Below are positions 22,120 through 64,000 of a stretch of 64,000 nt of DNA, one piece after another. The notes under the pieces were generated by a model, which saw only the letters and a list, made by a program, of their open reading frames with translations, did no database searches and was not told the origin of the DNA. Each line of letters opens with the position of its first letter. Positions within the stretch are counted from its first letter, which is position 1. The translations under genes were made by a program, and so were the position numbers. The stretch comes from Clytia hemisphaerica (taxonomy: Eukaryota; Cnidaria; Hydrozoa; Leptothecata; Clytiidae), in contig CACVBU010000635.1 of assembly GCA_902728285.1 (NCBI GenBank), positions 248,001 to 312,000 of the forward strand, in the 5' to 3' direction.

Positions 22120-22521
22120 GTCAACACTAAATCTCGACTGTCAATATTTAACCCACGACTTGAACCGCTCACAGGAGAAGAGTTACCGCCAAGAACGATT
22201 TGTGAGCTAGGAGCAAGAGCTGATATAAGCGCTATGGGGTTCTGGACTAGAGGCCAAAGAGCATTTTTCGACGTTAGGTATTCAATGCCTATGCTGAGAT
22301 GAGCAAATGAAAAGGAAAAGAAGGCACACTACAATCGCCGAATTATGAAAGTTGATCGGGGATCCTTCACTCCACTTATCTTCACCACGAACAGCGGCAC
22401 AGGAAGAGAAGCTGCAAACTTTATCAATGCCTTGGCTGCCCTACTTGTTAAGAAAAGAGACGATCTATACTCGCAAACTCTAAACTGGATCAGAACTAAA
22501 CTAGACTGGAGTCGTTTATAA
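22120..22521 (+). pseudogene. Decayed mobile-element protein (GFW..GQRAFFDVR family)
   Basis: One frame reads EPLTGEELPP, ISAMGFWTRGQRAFFDVR and, after an in-frame TGA (22300-22302), NEKEKKAHYNRR, GSFTPLIF, GREAANFINALA and LNWIRTK, ending at a TAA (22519-22521). The order EPLTGEE / GFW-x-RGQRAFFDVR / EKEKK / GSFTPLVF / GRE / WIRTK is that of the C-terminal part of a protein I recall as repetitive in cnidarian, mollusc and echinoderm genomes, often beside reverse-transcriptase annotation. About 20 residues after FDVR are missing and the usual C-terminal block is absent. The stop, deletion and lack of any upstream polymerase domain show a dead fragment. Confidence 0.78.
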
Positions 22522-22899
22522 TGCGTGTAATACTAATAATACTACTAATAATAAAACGGGATTTAGTTTGTATAAACGACTGGAAGAATCCGGTGTTCCA
22601 GCCTTATAGATACAGGGGCTAGCTACGCAGAAACTTGCGTAGCGAGAAAACAATTTATCAAGCAATAAACAAACTCTCAAAACAAAATCAACTCAAATGA
22701 AAAACTTTCAATACACAAATCCACACACATGTTTTTCTCAAGAATTATTTTGAGCGGGAAAAAATTATAATTGCAAATATTGACACTTTTCTTTTATTTG
22801 GAGTTAGTGCACAAAGGTTTCTAGACGACTAAAATTGTTCCCTTTATTACTTTTTGTTTTATTTCTACTATGTATGAATTAGTCGTCTAGCTTGCTAGA

Positions 22900-23572
22900 C
22901 TAAAGTCTATTCACGATAAGTGTGCACTCTTTTTTCTTTTACCTATAACTTTTGAAGGAATTCTTCAATCTTTATAAATTTGGTATCATTGGAAAGATAT
23001 TAGTGAGTGGAACAATTTGAAATAAAAAAATCTTTAAAAAAATTCTAAAAATGAAGATGAAAAAGAAGAAGAAAAAAATGAAGATCTTGTAGAAAAGTGC
23101 TATAACTTTCATTTTCACTGGAGAGGTTCTTTGATCTTAGGAGATCATCACTGTGAAAAAATTTCATTAAAATGTTTATTCAATATAAAGTTATGATACA
23201 AAGTTAATAAGTGATTGACCCCAAAAAACTGCAGAAAACAGCGTTTTTAGACGTCAATCAGCTTATAACTTTGTTTGATATCTTTTGATTGAATAAATAT
23301 TTTTGAGAATTTTTTTCACAGTGATGACGTTCGATGATTAAAGATTCACTTCAGTGAAAATGATAGTTATAGCACTTTTCTACAAGATCTTCATTTTTTT
23401 CTTCTTCATTTTCATCTTCATTTTAATAATCTTCTTAAAGTTTATTTTATTTCAAATTGTTCCACTCACTAATATCTTTCCAATGATACCAAATTTATAA
23501 AGATTGAAGAATTCCTTCAAAAGTTATAGGTAAATGAAAAAAGAGTGCACACTTATTGTGAATAGACTTTAG
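22900..23572. mobile_element. 673-bp foldback element, ~320-bp arms
   Basis: CTAAAGTCTATTCACGATAA at the left is matched by the reverse complement at the right end. The match continues through AAAAGAGTGCACAC.., ATTCTTCAATCTTTATAAAT, CAATGATACCAAATT and GAAGATGAAAATGAAGAAG to a ~15-nt centre near 23240. Arms are roughly 85-90% identical by eye. The GA-rich centre and the ACTTTTGA motif recur in a smaller foldback at 61688-61957 and in a half copy near 39840-40025. Transcribed, it would form a very long hairpin. Non-coding. Confidence 0.9.
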
Positions 23573-24389
23573 AACTAAACTCGCTTTCGCTTTAATCCGA
23601 TCCACTGTACTGTGTATCAAGAGGGAGTCGTGTCGTCAAGAGAAAAATAAACAGTGACATTATTATTCACTGAGACCACCTTGCTATGTGACATAAACTG
23701 AATTATTTATTCTACAGTATATGGCCCCCAAAACGGAGACGGCCCCCAAAACGGAGGTTTTCATTAAAACGAAAATTCTGACTTGTAGATTTATCAGAAT
23801 TAAACGATGATGGTTATACTTAAAAATGAGCATGTTTTTGCTGGTTTGAGACAGATTCAAAATAACATATTTGCGTCCAAAGGAAATATTTTAACACCAA
23901 AATTAGATAAAAATTGCATATAACTCACTCTAGCTCCTTGAATATTGAAAATAAGTTATGGAAACGGGGTATAGGAAACTTTCTACACCTAATACCGTTC
24001 AGAAAATGCAAATACATCTGTGACTTTAGAGGCTGGGTAATAAAGGATATAGCATCTTGAAGGTCAACCACTATTTTGGAGCCCTAGAATCAGCATTGAC
24101 AAAACCGAAAATTCTAAATATGAGAAAAAGCAAAAAATCTTGGAATTCTATTCCTATCACCTTGAGTTAACAGTTTATAACAAAAAATTAACATCATATG
24201 TAAAATTTTCCGCTGAATCAGCAAAAACGGCAAATTCTGTCATTTTTTTGCAAAATATAGGAGAAAAATATCTTTAAAGCTTAATATTTTCAGTTTCAGT
24301 TAAGCTTTTTTTCTAAAATTTTCACAGCTTATTCCATACATGAATGGAACTATTTTCAAAAGAGATTTGTTTTCAAAAACTTGATTAAG

Positions 24390-25481
24390 TACCCTGAGTA
24401 TCAGAGGTTAAGGCCGTGTTCAGACATGAAAGTTTAAGTTTAAGGCTTAAGTAGTACTAAGTCGATATGGGAATTAAGAAATGCAACGACTTAATTGCTA
24501 TTTCATCTTTTAGATAGATTACATAAGAGAGGAAAAAGGAATCCCCTTTTGAATGTTTGAGTGAGGTTTCGTTTTTGATAGAGGTTCATCAAAAATGGAT
24601 TTAACAAGTCGATTTTTTTGTTGCGGAGTGTGGGAATCTCCATACCTCGATCCATGATGTTCTCATTAAAAGCCCATTAACTGCCTAAATTGCTAGAGAC
24701 GCTCCGAGCATCTCTAAGTCATAAATTTCACGTTCTCCTTTCATAATTCACAAAAGGAGCATGCTTTTCACTTGCAAATTCTGATTTCGTCTATTCAGAA
24801 AACTGTTGATAATATCGTAAAAACTTTTTTTTTAAACCAGAGGGTGATTCCTTTTTAAACTTTGGTTTAACTTATGAGGGGCGTGCAGCTAAATACAAAA
24901 GGAATATAAAAGAATCATGTAGACTTAATTACTTTAAACCTTGGTCTGAACACGACCTAAGTTTTCAAAGAAAATAGTAACCTCTGAAGACAAATAATAA
25001 AAATTTTATCGCGCATGTGTCAATCTAATCACGGTAGAAAAAATCAAAGATGAAGAGCAAATATTACCATATTAATGTCTAGCAGACTGTATCAGTATGC
25101 AGTTTACTATTTACGAATTCCCCAGAAACCTCCAAGTGTAGTTGAAATGAGTTTATTTCGAAAGAAATCTTTTACATGATCCCCAAATGTATACTAGTAA
25201 TTACTAAACTTTTGATTATGGAAATGTCACTTTAATTGAATCGAAATAATAGACAGAATTTATGTTATGATTCTCTATCACTGACTCTTTTTACAAAGCA
25301 TTGATGACTTTTTGTAAGTTGTGTTTTCAACGACGGGAATAAAAATATCGACTATGACGCTCATCCAAGATCTTGGATGGTCGTCATGGTTACTTTTGTC
25401 TTCGCTGATTGCGCGATGAATAGAATCTCGATTCGTCGGCACAGCGTAAATATATGATTTTGAGCTGTGCTTTTCACGGTA
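24390..25481 (+). mobile_element. MULE-like 543-bp element, copy B, interrupted
   Basis: TACCCTGAGTATCAGAGGTT to TTTTCACGGTA. The 9-bp TTGATTAAG lies directly outside both ends (24381-24389 and 25482-25490). Subtracting the 546-bp insertion and its 3-bp duplication leaves 543 bp, exactly the length of copy C. The ends TACCCTGA / TACCGTGA are weakly inverted. A 9-bp duplication fits the Mutator-like superfamily. Non-coding. Confidence 0.92.
24412..24957. mobile_element. 546-bp PIF/Harbinger-like element
   Basis: Ends GGCCGTGTTCAGAC and GTCTGAACACGACC are inverted. TAA flanks both sides (24409-24411 and 24958-24960) and the uninterrupted site is seen in the other MULE-like copies (GAGGTTAAGTTTTC). 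GG..CC ends with a TWA target duplication fit PIF/Harbinger. It is inserted inside MULE-like copy B. No transposase. Confidence 0.92.
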
Positions 25482-26956
25482 TTGATTAAGACGTTGTTAA
25501 ATCAAAATTGTAATTTTGAAAATTTCTAAATTTTCAGTTTGGACTTTGCAATATCGAAAATCTTGAAATATTTCATAAAAATGATAAATTTTACATCCAT
25601 CGGGTCGTAAATTTAGGGGGAAACACAAATATGTTCATACTTTTCCCCCCTATTACCACTGGGCTTAAGGGCTCTGACCATAGTGAATTTTTCATAATTG
25701 CCGTGTTTAAAATGTGTTTTCTGACTGGTGCAACCAACAAAACTACGGCAAATTATACATTTTCTGTTAGACAAACTATTCCTGAATTTGAAAATTCAAA
25801 AATTAAATTGAAAAAAATTGATGAAGAAGAAAATGAAGATTTTTGCGAGGAAGAGTATTTCAACTTCGAAGAGCTTATTTTGAGCGAAGAAAAAACATTT
25901 TGAAAATTTTTTCGCAGTAGATGGTGTATCTTTTACCGAACAATAAAATTTTGCGGAAAATTTTTGTAAATGCTTCTTTGTCTCGAAATCTTCAAAATAG
26001 TGGTTTTTCATCAATTTTTCATCTGGATTTTGCTTAAAAAAACAGTCATAACTTTTGACACATCTATTTAGAAAAATTTTCCGCAAAATTTAAAATAGTT
26101 CAATTCTTTGCGGACAGTGTTAAGAAATTTTGAAGCAAAAAAGTTAATTACCCATTAAAACTAAGCACTTTTTGTAAAAGAGGGTGATGCAACATATTAT
26201 TAACATCTTTTTAAAGTTCATAACGTCATTTTTGCAATTAAATTCTTAATTACTCTTAAGGGATTCGATTAACAAGCAATTTATAAAGGCAATTCTTTGT
26301 TAAAAGTGTTAAGGAGCCTGAAATATAACTTTTATGTTCAAATACCAAAATCAATTTTTGGACTATGGTCAGAACCCTTAATAATTTGATTTTAAGTACA
26401 CCTCCGTTTTGGGGGCCCCAAACCTGCATTTTGACAATCTCGAGAAATCGCTACAATTTCAAACTTCCGTTTTGGGGGCCATTAGAAAAAAGCAACCTAT
26501 CTTTAAGCGATTGAAAAATATTTTTGAAATTGAAAATTTTGAAAAAGAACTTCCAGGAAATAAAGTAGAGATGTTAAAGTTTTTCATGCAGCAAAAATTT
26601 TTGTAAAACCTCTTTTCCTCTAGATTTGAGAGAAATTTCAAATTTGATCACCGTTTTGGGGGCCACATACTGTATAGTTCCTTTATTTTCTAATTTTCAT
26701 GTCTATCTAGTTTTGTTTTTTTTTACCACTTTTGTATGCGTGCCGGCGTAATGCTACCATAGTCATAGGAAGAGGTCTTTCCTGACTATGATGCCACGTC
26801 ACCGGGCTTTATTTTAGGAAAAAAAAATCCTGTTTACTGGAAAGTTAGTGGCCAAAAAAATTATTGAAAACAGGGAATTTCCCCACAATCTGCATTATTT
26901 ATGCAGAATTATAGCACTTTTTTACCAAAAAAACTCCCATAACTTTTTATCTAGAA

Positions 26957-27995
26957 AAGTTGAGACTTTAATATAATACATTTTTTTGCTCAGTTTGAAG
27001 AGCTCTATCACGTGGAATAGGTCCTTTTTGATTTTGAATACGCCCTAAAATCATGAATTTTCAGGGCTTACAATTTGCCTAAAAACGCAAAAAAATGCAA
27101 ATCAATTCAATTTCAATCGGTCATTTTCGTTAAACCCTAGGCTAGACTTATTGTCACTTGCTGCTAGCTACAGTCTAGTGCCACTAGCGGTTATTGTTTT
27201 CAATTATTTATTTTATTTATTTATAAATCCAAATTTACTCTAATTTATTGCCCCTATTTTTTTGGTGGCACTGGCCATGGCCTATAAGAAAAATAAACAG
27301 ATTTAGCAAAGAAGAAGCTGAGGAATCAGGGGCGGATCTAGGATTTTGAGGGTACCATGCAAAAACTAAACCTTTTTATCAGGTTTACAAAATTTTAGTC
27401 GGAATTAGTATGAAAAGTGTGTCCTTTCTCTCATAAAAATCATTAATTTTCAGTAATTTAAACAAAATCGTTCTTTTCTCTGTATAATAATAACAAGACC
27501 AAATAAAAGAGAAACCATATAAATATTTAATGAAAAGCAAACAGCAAAAGAGCAAAAAAATTTTGAGAGTTTTATCTAATAGTAATATTACTGTACTTTG
27601 TATAACAAGAAAAGTGTGTATAGAGTGAGAAAGATCTTCTATCAAATTCGTATCAAATTTGAAATCATAAAATATTTTCCATGAATTACATTTTAAAGAT
27701 ATTACACGTTTTTTTATAAGCATACAAAAATCCGAAAACAGGCTCAGAGATGCTTAGGTCGAAAGCTTAATGAAGCTGAAAAATGCTTAAGGGATGCTTA
27801 AATCCAAAGCATAAATCTAGGGAAAGATAACTTTTGATTACAAAAAGTTGAGACTTTGATATGATACATTTTTTTGCTCAGTTTGAAGAGCTCTATCATG
27901 TGGTATAGGTCTTTTTTGATTTTGAAAACCCCCCCCCCAAATCATGAATTTTCAGGGCTTACAATTTTGCCTAAAAACGCAAAAAATCGCAAATT
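26957..27995. repeat. Pair of ~140-bp direct repeats
   Basis: AAGTTGAGACTTTRATATRA through GAAGAGCTCTATCAYGTGG to AATCATGAATTTTCAGGGCT and CCTAAAAACGCAAAAAA occurs at about 26957-27095 and 27845-27995. Between them lies an AT-rich segment with a TTTTTTATAAGCATAC end motif at 27712. The 112-codon minus-strand frame at 27385-27723 shows only low-complexity hydrophobic sequence. Confidence 0.8.
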
Positions 27996-28127
27996 ACGTA
28001 AAAACTGCGGGGTTTCATGCTTGGTAACATTCAAATAAAGAAAGATATCAAAATATCAAAAGTTTATTCACCAACGTTTTGAAAAAAAAGTGAAACGTTT
28101 TGAGGTATCTGGCCATGGTCTAAATAC

Positions 28128-29293
28128 GGGCAGGTCTAAAACGCCTAATACCTACTACTTAATACTTACTACTTAATACTTAATACTGACTACCTAATCC
28201 GTTTGGATACTTTACAGACCAGAACTTCCAGGCCCTGACACTCCTTCGCATGTTCGAAATCTCTAAGTTTCGTGAAATTTGAATGTCAACACATAAGTCT
28301 TTGCTTTATATTTATTTAAAGTCTTTCAATGTGTTATCTAAAAGAATATTTAAATATTTGCATTAAAGTAAAAATTTTCTCCCCCCCATATAAGTACAAA
28401 GCAAAAGGTCATTTATCTTAGTTTTTTCTTTTCCTGCTCTCTTAGACTTTTGATCTAATTATAAGAAAACATATGTAATATTCAAATCATTTCTTATACA
28501 CCCCTTTGCCTTAATAAAGATCCAATCGGCTAAAACGTTTTAAACGCTCTTCGAAATTAAATATAGTCATTAATTGTATCCTTTTGTATTATCTGCATCA
28601 TATGGAGCAGTGTCATAGTACTTCTAAGATGGTTCGTAGGGCTTTATATTCAATAACTATATAATATTTTTGTCAAATAATGTCACTTGTCATAATAGGC
28701 AAAAGTTCAATGGCACTCCAAAAATCTCTCTTTTAGCATTCTACTAGAAATTTCTATCTAGTGATATTTAAAGCATCTTATTCAGCACATTAATAATTCT
28801 TATATAATGAAGTTTAAAAGGCCATATAAATGACCTGTCAATATTCTGGCTCGAAAAAGTCATTTGTAAATCAGGTTTTTAGTAATAAAAATCAGTCATG
28901 TTAAATTCTCGCCACTACGTACTCAGTTACGTCTGCTCCAATGAACAGGGGCACTACCTATTTTAAATTTTAGATCGACTGATTCTTATAAAAAGCTAAA
29001 TGAGCAAACGAAATATTTTTCTCCTACAAAAAGTGTGTCTCGACAAAATGTGTGTAGTCTGTAAACTTTATAGAAAAAGCGCGGGAAAAAAGGAAGCAAA
29101 AGAGAGAAAATATTTCATGTCTTCAAAAGACTGTAAACAAAAAGTTAAAATTTTTTTAACACACAAATTTCAGATTAGGCGAATTGGGCATGTTGATTTT
29201 TAAGGTATTTTCGAGCAATTTTGAGTATATATAGTAAATATTAAGTATAGTCGTAAGTATTCGTAGGTATTAGGCTCGTTTATGACCTACCCC
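28128..29293. mobile_element. ~1.17-kb TIR element with CTAATACCTAC ends
   Basis: The left GGGCAGGTCTAAAACG.CCTAATACCTAC and right GTAGGTATTAGG..CGTTTATGACCTACCCC are inverted. Both ends then run into ACTTAATACTTACT-type short repeats. The flanks CTAAATAC and CTAAAATAC could be an 8-9 bp target duplication with one indel. A 67-codon open frame (29000-29203) near the right end is cysteine- and lysine-rich with no recognised domain. Confidence 0.65.
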
Positions 29294-29299
29294 TAAAAT

Positions 29300-30290
29300 A
29301 CTAAAATCAAAAAACTCAGTACAAAATCAAATAGGATAATTAATATGTACAAATCTTGAATTCCAAGAGTTCCATACAAAAAAATGTCATAACTTAAATA
29401 TTGTATTTTTGTCAAATTCCAATGTTTAACTGTAAATCCCATGTTGTGATTTGATCAGTGTCCAAAGGCTCAATCTCGCTGTCTCAGTCCACAGTGGGAT
29501 TGAATTGTATGCAGAGTTTTACGACTATGCAAATGAAAATAATATATTCAGTCCGTAATATATTACACATCCTGAATTTAAAACTACGCCAACCAGTACA
29601 GAGTCACGTTTATAAGCACTCAGCATACAAGATGGGGTGGAGAATTCATACCGTGATATTGATTGCAATAATCTTGAGGACCCTCATATTGTTTGTATAT
29701 GTAATTTTTTTCTTCAGAATTCAGTTCTATAAAAACATCCATTATTGGCATTAATTTTCAAGCCAGCACATAAATAGTGTCTTCTGCAACCTCATCCTTG
29801 AAGCATGACCTTTGATGTTTTTGTAACCTTTGGTGTATCCTATCTATTAACATCAAGCTGTACCAGTAAAGTGTTCAACAAAGCCAAGACCAAAACCAAA
29901 ACAAAGCTAAGTGAGCAACTATCAAAAGAAATCTCCTGATGGTCAACCTCCTGGTTGTTGTTGGGGTTTGCTAGCTCATTTTCTCCATAACCATAGCATA
30001 ATTTCTTTAAGCTGATAATAGAATTCCATTTTCGTATCTTTACTCGTTCATATTTAATTTTCTTGATCAGTTTGTATTGGGATTCAGGTAAATCGTTAGA
30101 AGATGATCTGAAACAAACTCCAATGTTCAGAACATACATAGGACACCAAATTTCCAATTAAATTATATCCTTCTGTTTCAAAAAGTTTTTGCTTTTCCTC
30201 TCAATCTTGGTTTGTTTTGATTTGAAATTTTCGCAAGATGGCGCACATCATCAAAAAAATCCTTACAGCTAGTTACCAGGCTCTTTTACG
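29300..30290. other. Region upstream of the SET gene, no confident gene
   Basis: Mostly unique. A minus-strand 105-codon open frame (29840-30157) contains an acidic/asparagine stretch, NPNNNQEVDHQE, and a hydrophobic tail, SFVLVLVLALLNTLLV, that could be a membrane segment. There is no clear splice site, partner exon or known domain, so I do not call it. A plus frame at 29458-29754 is equally uncertain. Confidence 0.4.
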
Positions 30291-30294
30291 GAAT

Positions 30295-30382
30295 TATCCA
30301 ATCAGATCTTTCATAAGTATCCGGGTAGTTTTTTAAAGTATCCAATCAGATCTTTCATAATTATCCGGGTAGTTTTTTAAAA
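30295..30382 (+). promoter_or_regulatory. Duplicated 44-bp CCAAT-containing element, candidate promoter
   Basis: Two tandem 44-bp copies (30295-30338 and 30339-30382) of TATCCAATCAGATCTTTCAT followed by TATCCGGGTAGTTTTTTAAA. Each has a CCAATCA box. They end about 95 bp upstream of the first ATG of the SET-domain gene, where a promoter is expected. CCAAT boxes in tandem are common in animal promoters. Function is inferred from position only. Confidence 0.5.
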
Positions 30383-30475
30383 AAGGCGGCAAAAAGATTA
30401 CTGGATTTTTCTTATCTTGCTGGTGGTCATTCTACTTGGACTTCAAAAGAATTACTTTTCGATTTCACAGCCAGC

Positions 30476-62409
<31,934 letters not shown>

Positions 62410-62411
<2 letters not shown>

Positions 62412-62415
62412 TAAA
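62410..62415 (+). terminator. Candidate polyadenylation signal of the SET gene
   Basis: AATAAA overlapping the TAA stop of the proposed last exon. It also belongs to the AATAAACGGGGGG repeat motif, so it may be supplied by the repeat. A G13 run follows at 62417-62429. Confidence 0.35.
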
Positions 62416-62449
62416 CGGGGGGGGGGGGGCTATTTGTACTTTATAAACC

Positions 62450-63150
62450 CAAAAATAGGGTACAATCCAACGCTCATTTTCCCTAAATATGACAAAAGGG
62501 AGTTTCCCCAAATAAGAAAAACCGAGTTTTACGGCCAAAGAAGATTTTCCGGAAAAAACGGCTTCAGTCACTTTTTAGAGAACCTTGCCTTTTATCTTTA
62601 TCCAAAAAAATTGAAAAAACTAATAAAGCAATTTCACACAAAGTCCAGAAAACCCCATTTTTAGGCACATTTTGGCCAAAATTTGCCCCAAAAAATTATT
62701 TTTTGAAAATCAGGCTCCATCAGAAATTAAATATTACCATATTACATCAAAGTACAAAAAATCAGAAAAAAATATCGATCAATCGCCAGAAACGCTCTTT
62801 TTCCCTAAAAATGACATAAGGGAATTTCCCCAAACAAGAAAAACCAATTTTTACGGCCAAAAAAATTTTCCGAGAAAAATTCCTTCAGCCACATTTTAGG
62901 GTACCTTGCACTCTATCTTTCTGCCAAAAATCAGGAAAAACTAATGAAGCAATTTTGCACAAAGTCCAAAAAAACCTTATTTTTAGGTATTTTTTGGCCC
63001 AAATTTGCCCCCCAAAATTTTTTTTCAAAAATCGGGCTCCGTCACTTTTCAGGCATTGCTATTTTGTATCATTGTACAAAAAATTAAAAAAAACTAATGA
63101 GCCAATCCCGAGAAAAGCTTGTAACAGACGAACGGACAACGGTCAAATTA
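62450..63150 (+). repeat. Tandem ~280-bp repeat, about 2.5 copies
   Basis: AATGACATAAGGGAATTTCC / ACAAAAGGGAGTTTCCCCAA, GTTTTACGGCCAAAGAAG, CTTTTTAGAGAACCTTGCC, ATTTTTAGGCACATTTTGGC and GAAAATCAGGCTCC recur at about 62490, 62815 and (part) 62960. A minus copy is at 36510-36780. The 75-85-codon open frames seen here follow the repeat and are not conserved across copies. Confidence 0.85.
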
Positions 63151-63315
63151 AAGGACCTCCCGGTAGGTCCAAAAATGGCTTAGAGGGACAAATACTTCTT
63201 GGATTGGCTTGAAACATTTGTCCTTTGACTTGTTTAGTCTTTTAGCAGGCTAAAAAGTGCCATAAAGTTACAATTTATTTAAAGTTTGAAGTTTTACAGA
63301 TTTTCTATTTTGTCA

Positions 63316-63440
63316 AGAAATTTTCGCGAGCATAAACTTTCGCGAATGGCCCTTCCTAGAATTTTTAAAGACATTTACTTTCGCGAAAAGGGCCAAAATT
63401 CGCGAAAATCGCGAAAGTTTCTGCTCGCGAAAGTTTGTAC
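63316..63440. mobile_element. ~125-bp MITE rich in TTTCGCGA
   Basis: AATTTTCGCGAGCATAAACT TTCGCGAATGGCCCT at the left is roughly inverted at the right (AGGGCCAAAATTCGCG.., TTTCTGCTCGCGAAAGTTTG). Small relative of the CGCGAAA element group. Confidence 0.7.
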
Positions 63441-63447
63441 GCCTAAA

Positions 63448-64000
63448 GTACTCTTCTGTGCTTAACTGTAGGGGGGTCACTTAGCTATTTTTGGGAAAAA
63501 ATCACCCCCATAAGATTTTATAATGACACCCCCCCTTTTTATGAAACTTTCCTGAAATTATCTTTTCAAGATAATCGATTTTATCACAGCTTTGAGATGA
63601 CGATAAGAAGACTGGCTTAGTTTAAGGCTAGTCTCCACTTTTGTGCGACATAAGCGAAATCTTTTTGACGTTATGATTTTTAAGCGCGTTTAACTAGAGT
63701 TGAGAACTTAAGTTTTTACTCTGAGTTTTAACATGCGACTTAGCTTAGGATCTAAGAATTCAAAAGCTCAAAATTGTTTCGATCATGCTTGGAATGTAGG
63801 CTAGAAGCTACCGAACCCCTCCAAAATCAAAATATTCAATGGAAGAAAATGGAAGTGCTAAAACAGCAATTCTCGCCAGAACTTAAAATTCTGAAAAACG
63901 TTAAATTACACTAAAGTATCAACAATATATTTCGAGCACGATTGTAGCCCTTCAAGCTTTGAAAATCAATAAACGGGGAGGGGGTCCTAATAGGATACAA
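63448..64000. repeat. Repeat remnants at the right edge
   Basis: GTACTCTTCTGTGCTTAACT GTAGGGGGGTC (63448) repeats 59342. 63690-63950 is an inverted relative of 3195-3538 (CTTAGGATCTAAGAATTCAA, CTCGCCAGAACTTAAAATTC). AATCAATAAACGGGGAGGGG begins another G-run unit at 63965. Confidence 0.65.

Larger units (their letters stand above)
23715..26672. mobile_element. Tc1/mariner-like TIR element, outer layer of a nest
   Basis: CAGTATATGGCCCCCAAAAC at the left and its reverse complement (CAGTATGTGGCCCCCAAAAC) at the right, with TA on both sides (23713-23714 and 26673-26674). CAGT ends with a TA duplication fit Tc1/mariner. Internal copies of GGCCCCCAAAACGGAGG lie at 23741 and inverted at 26403 and 26466. 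A 1092-bp MULE-like unit has been inserted at 24390, leaving about 1857 bp of original element. Two overlapping open frames near 25630-26090 (plus and minus) are not recognisable transposases; no DDE/DDD catalytic frame was found. Confidence 0.85.

Noticed and set aside
21778..22120. N-terminal part of the frame leading into the mobile-element relic
   Set aside because: Phenylalanine-rich low-complexity sequence from TTTTCTCACGCAATTT repeats; protein similarity begins only near 22120.
25631..26086. Opposed 90- and 96-codon frames in the Tc1/mariner-like element as transposase
   Set aside because: No DDE/DDD-type motif order or helix-turn-helix was seen; the two frames are antisense to each other and E/D or K/F biased.

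Overview
The window is AT-rich eukaryotic DNA. It has GT-AG introns, very low coding density and an exceptional load of nested terminal-inverted-repeat (TIR) DNA elements, MITEs, satellites and minisatellites. I saw no bacterial-type genes, operons, rRNA, intact tRNA or CRISPR array. Two things point to an animal, probably an aquatic invertebrate such as a cnidarian or another early-branching or lophotrochozoan lineage: a KMT5A/SETD8-like SET-domain gene, and a decayed copy of the mobile-element protein carrying the GFW..GQRAFFDVR and GSFTPL blocks, which I recall from cnidarian, mollusc and echinoderm genomes. The species is not resolved.

The main gene is on the + strand and appears to run from about 30476 to 62411. 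A two-codon first exon and a 112-nt exon (30476-31311) are followed by a ~21.8 kb intron, then two SET-domain exons (53067-53783). After these come eight small exons (24-60 nt), nearly all symmetrical phase 0, ending in a short last exon with an AATAAA at 62410. The tail they encode is rich in K, E, R and D. As sequenced, the fourth exon carries a frameshift and the eighth a one-base excess in an A-run, and the catalytic YDYG motif is replaced. The locus is therefore either a degenerate SET gene or a real divergent one with base-calling errors. Its introns are packed with nested mobile elements.

Layout: 1-2040, 59-bp satellite in a 413-bp higher-order unit, with an assembly gap at 1046-1817. 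2040-4810, duplicated unit, MITEs, 40-bp minisatellite, AC microsatellite. 8599-10190, hAT-like element carrying a SINE-like insertion. 10539-11240, 125-bp tandem repeat. 11250-16290, inverted and tandem GAGGACC repeats and large TIR elements. 16793-18035, CACTA-like element. 18705-25481, two of three copies of a 543-bp MULE-like element, one of them in a three-level nest (Tc1/mariner-like > MULE-like > Harbinger-like). 22120-22521, mobile-element pseudogene. 31640-35330, 14-copy GAGGACC satellite. 37985-38275, 46-bp minisatellite. 39371-40504, two exon-like open segments. 41938-48753, many TIR MITEs with CGCGAAA or G-run ends, including a near-perfect 291-bp foldback. 50069-52651, a 2.6-kb element whose inverted arms are themselves arrays of short minisatellites, flanked by an 11-bp target duplication. 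55299-63950, more nested elements, an AACT microsatellite and G-run repeats.

Mobile-element calls rest on inverted ends and target duplications read directly from the sequence. Superfamily names are inferred from end motifs and duplication length, because no intact transposase is visible.
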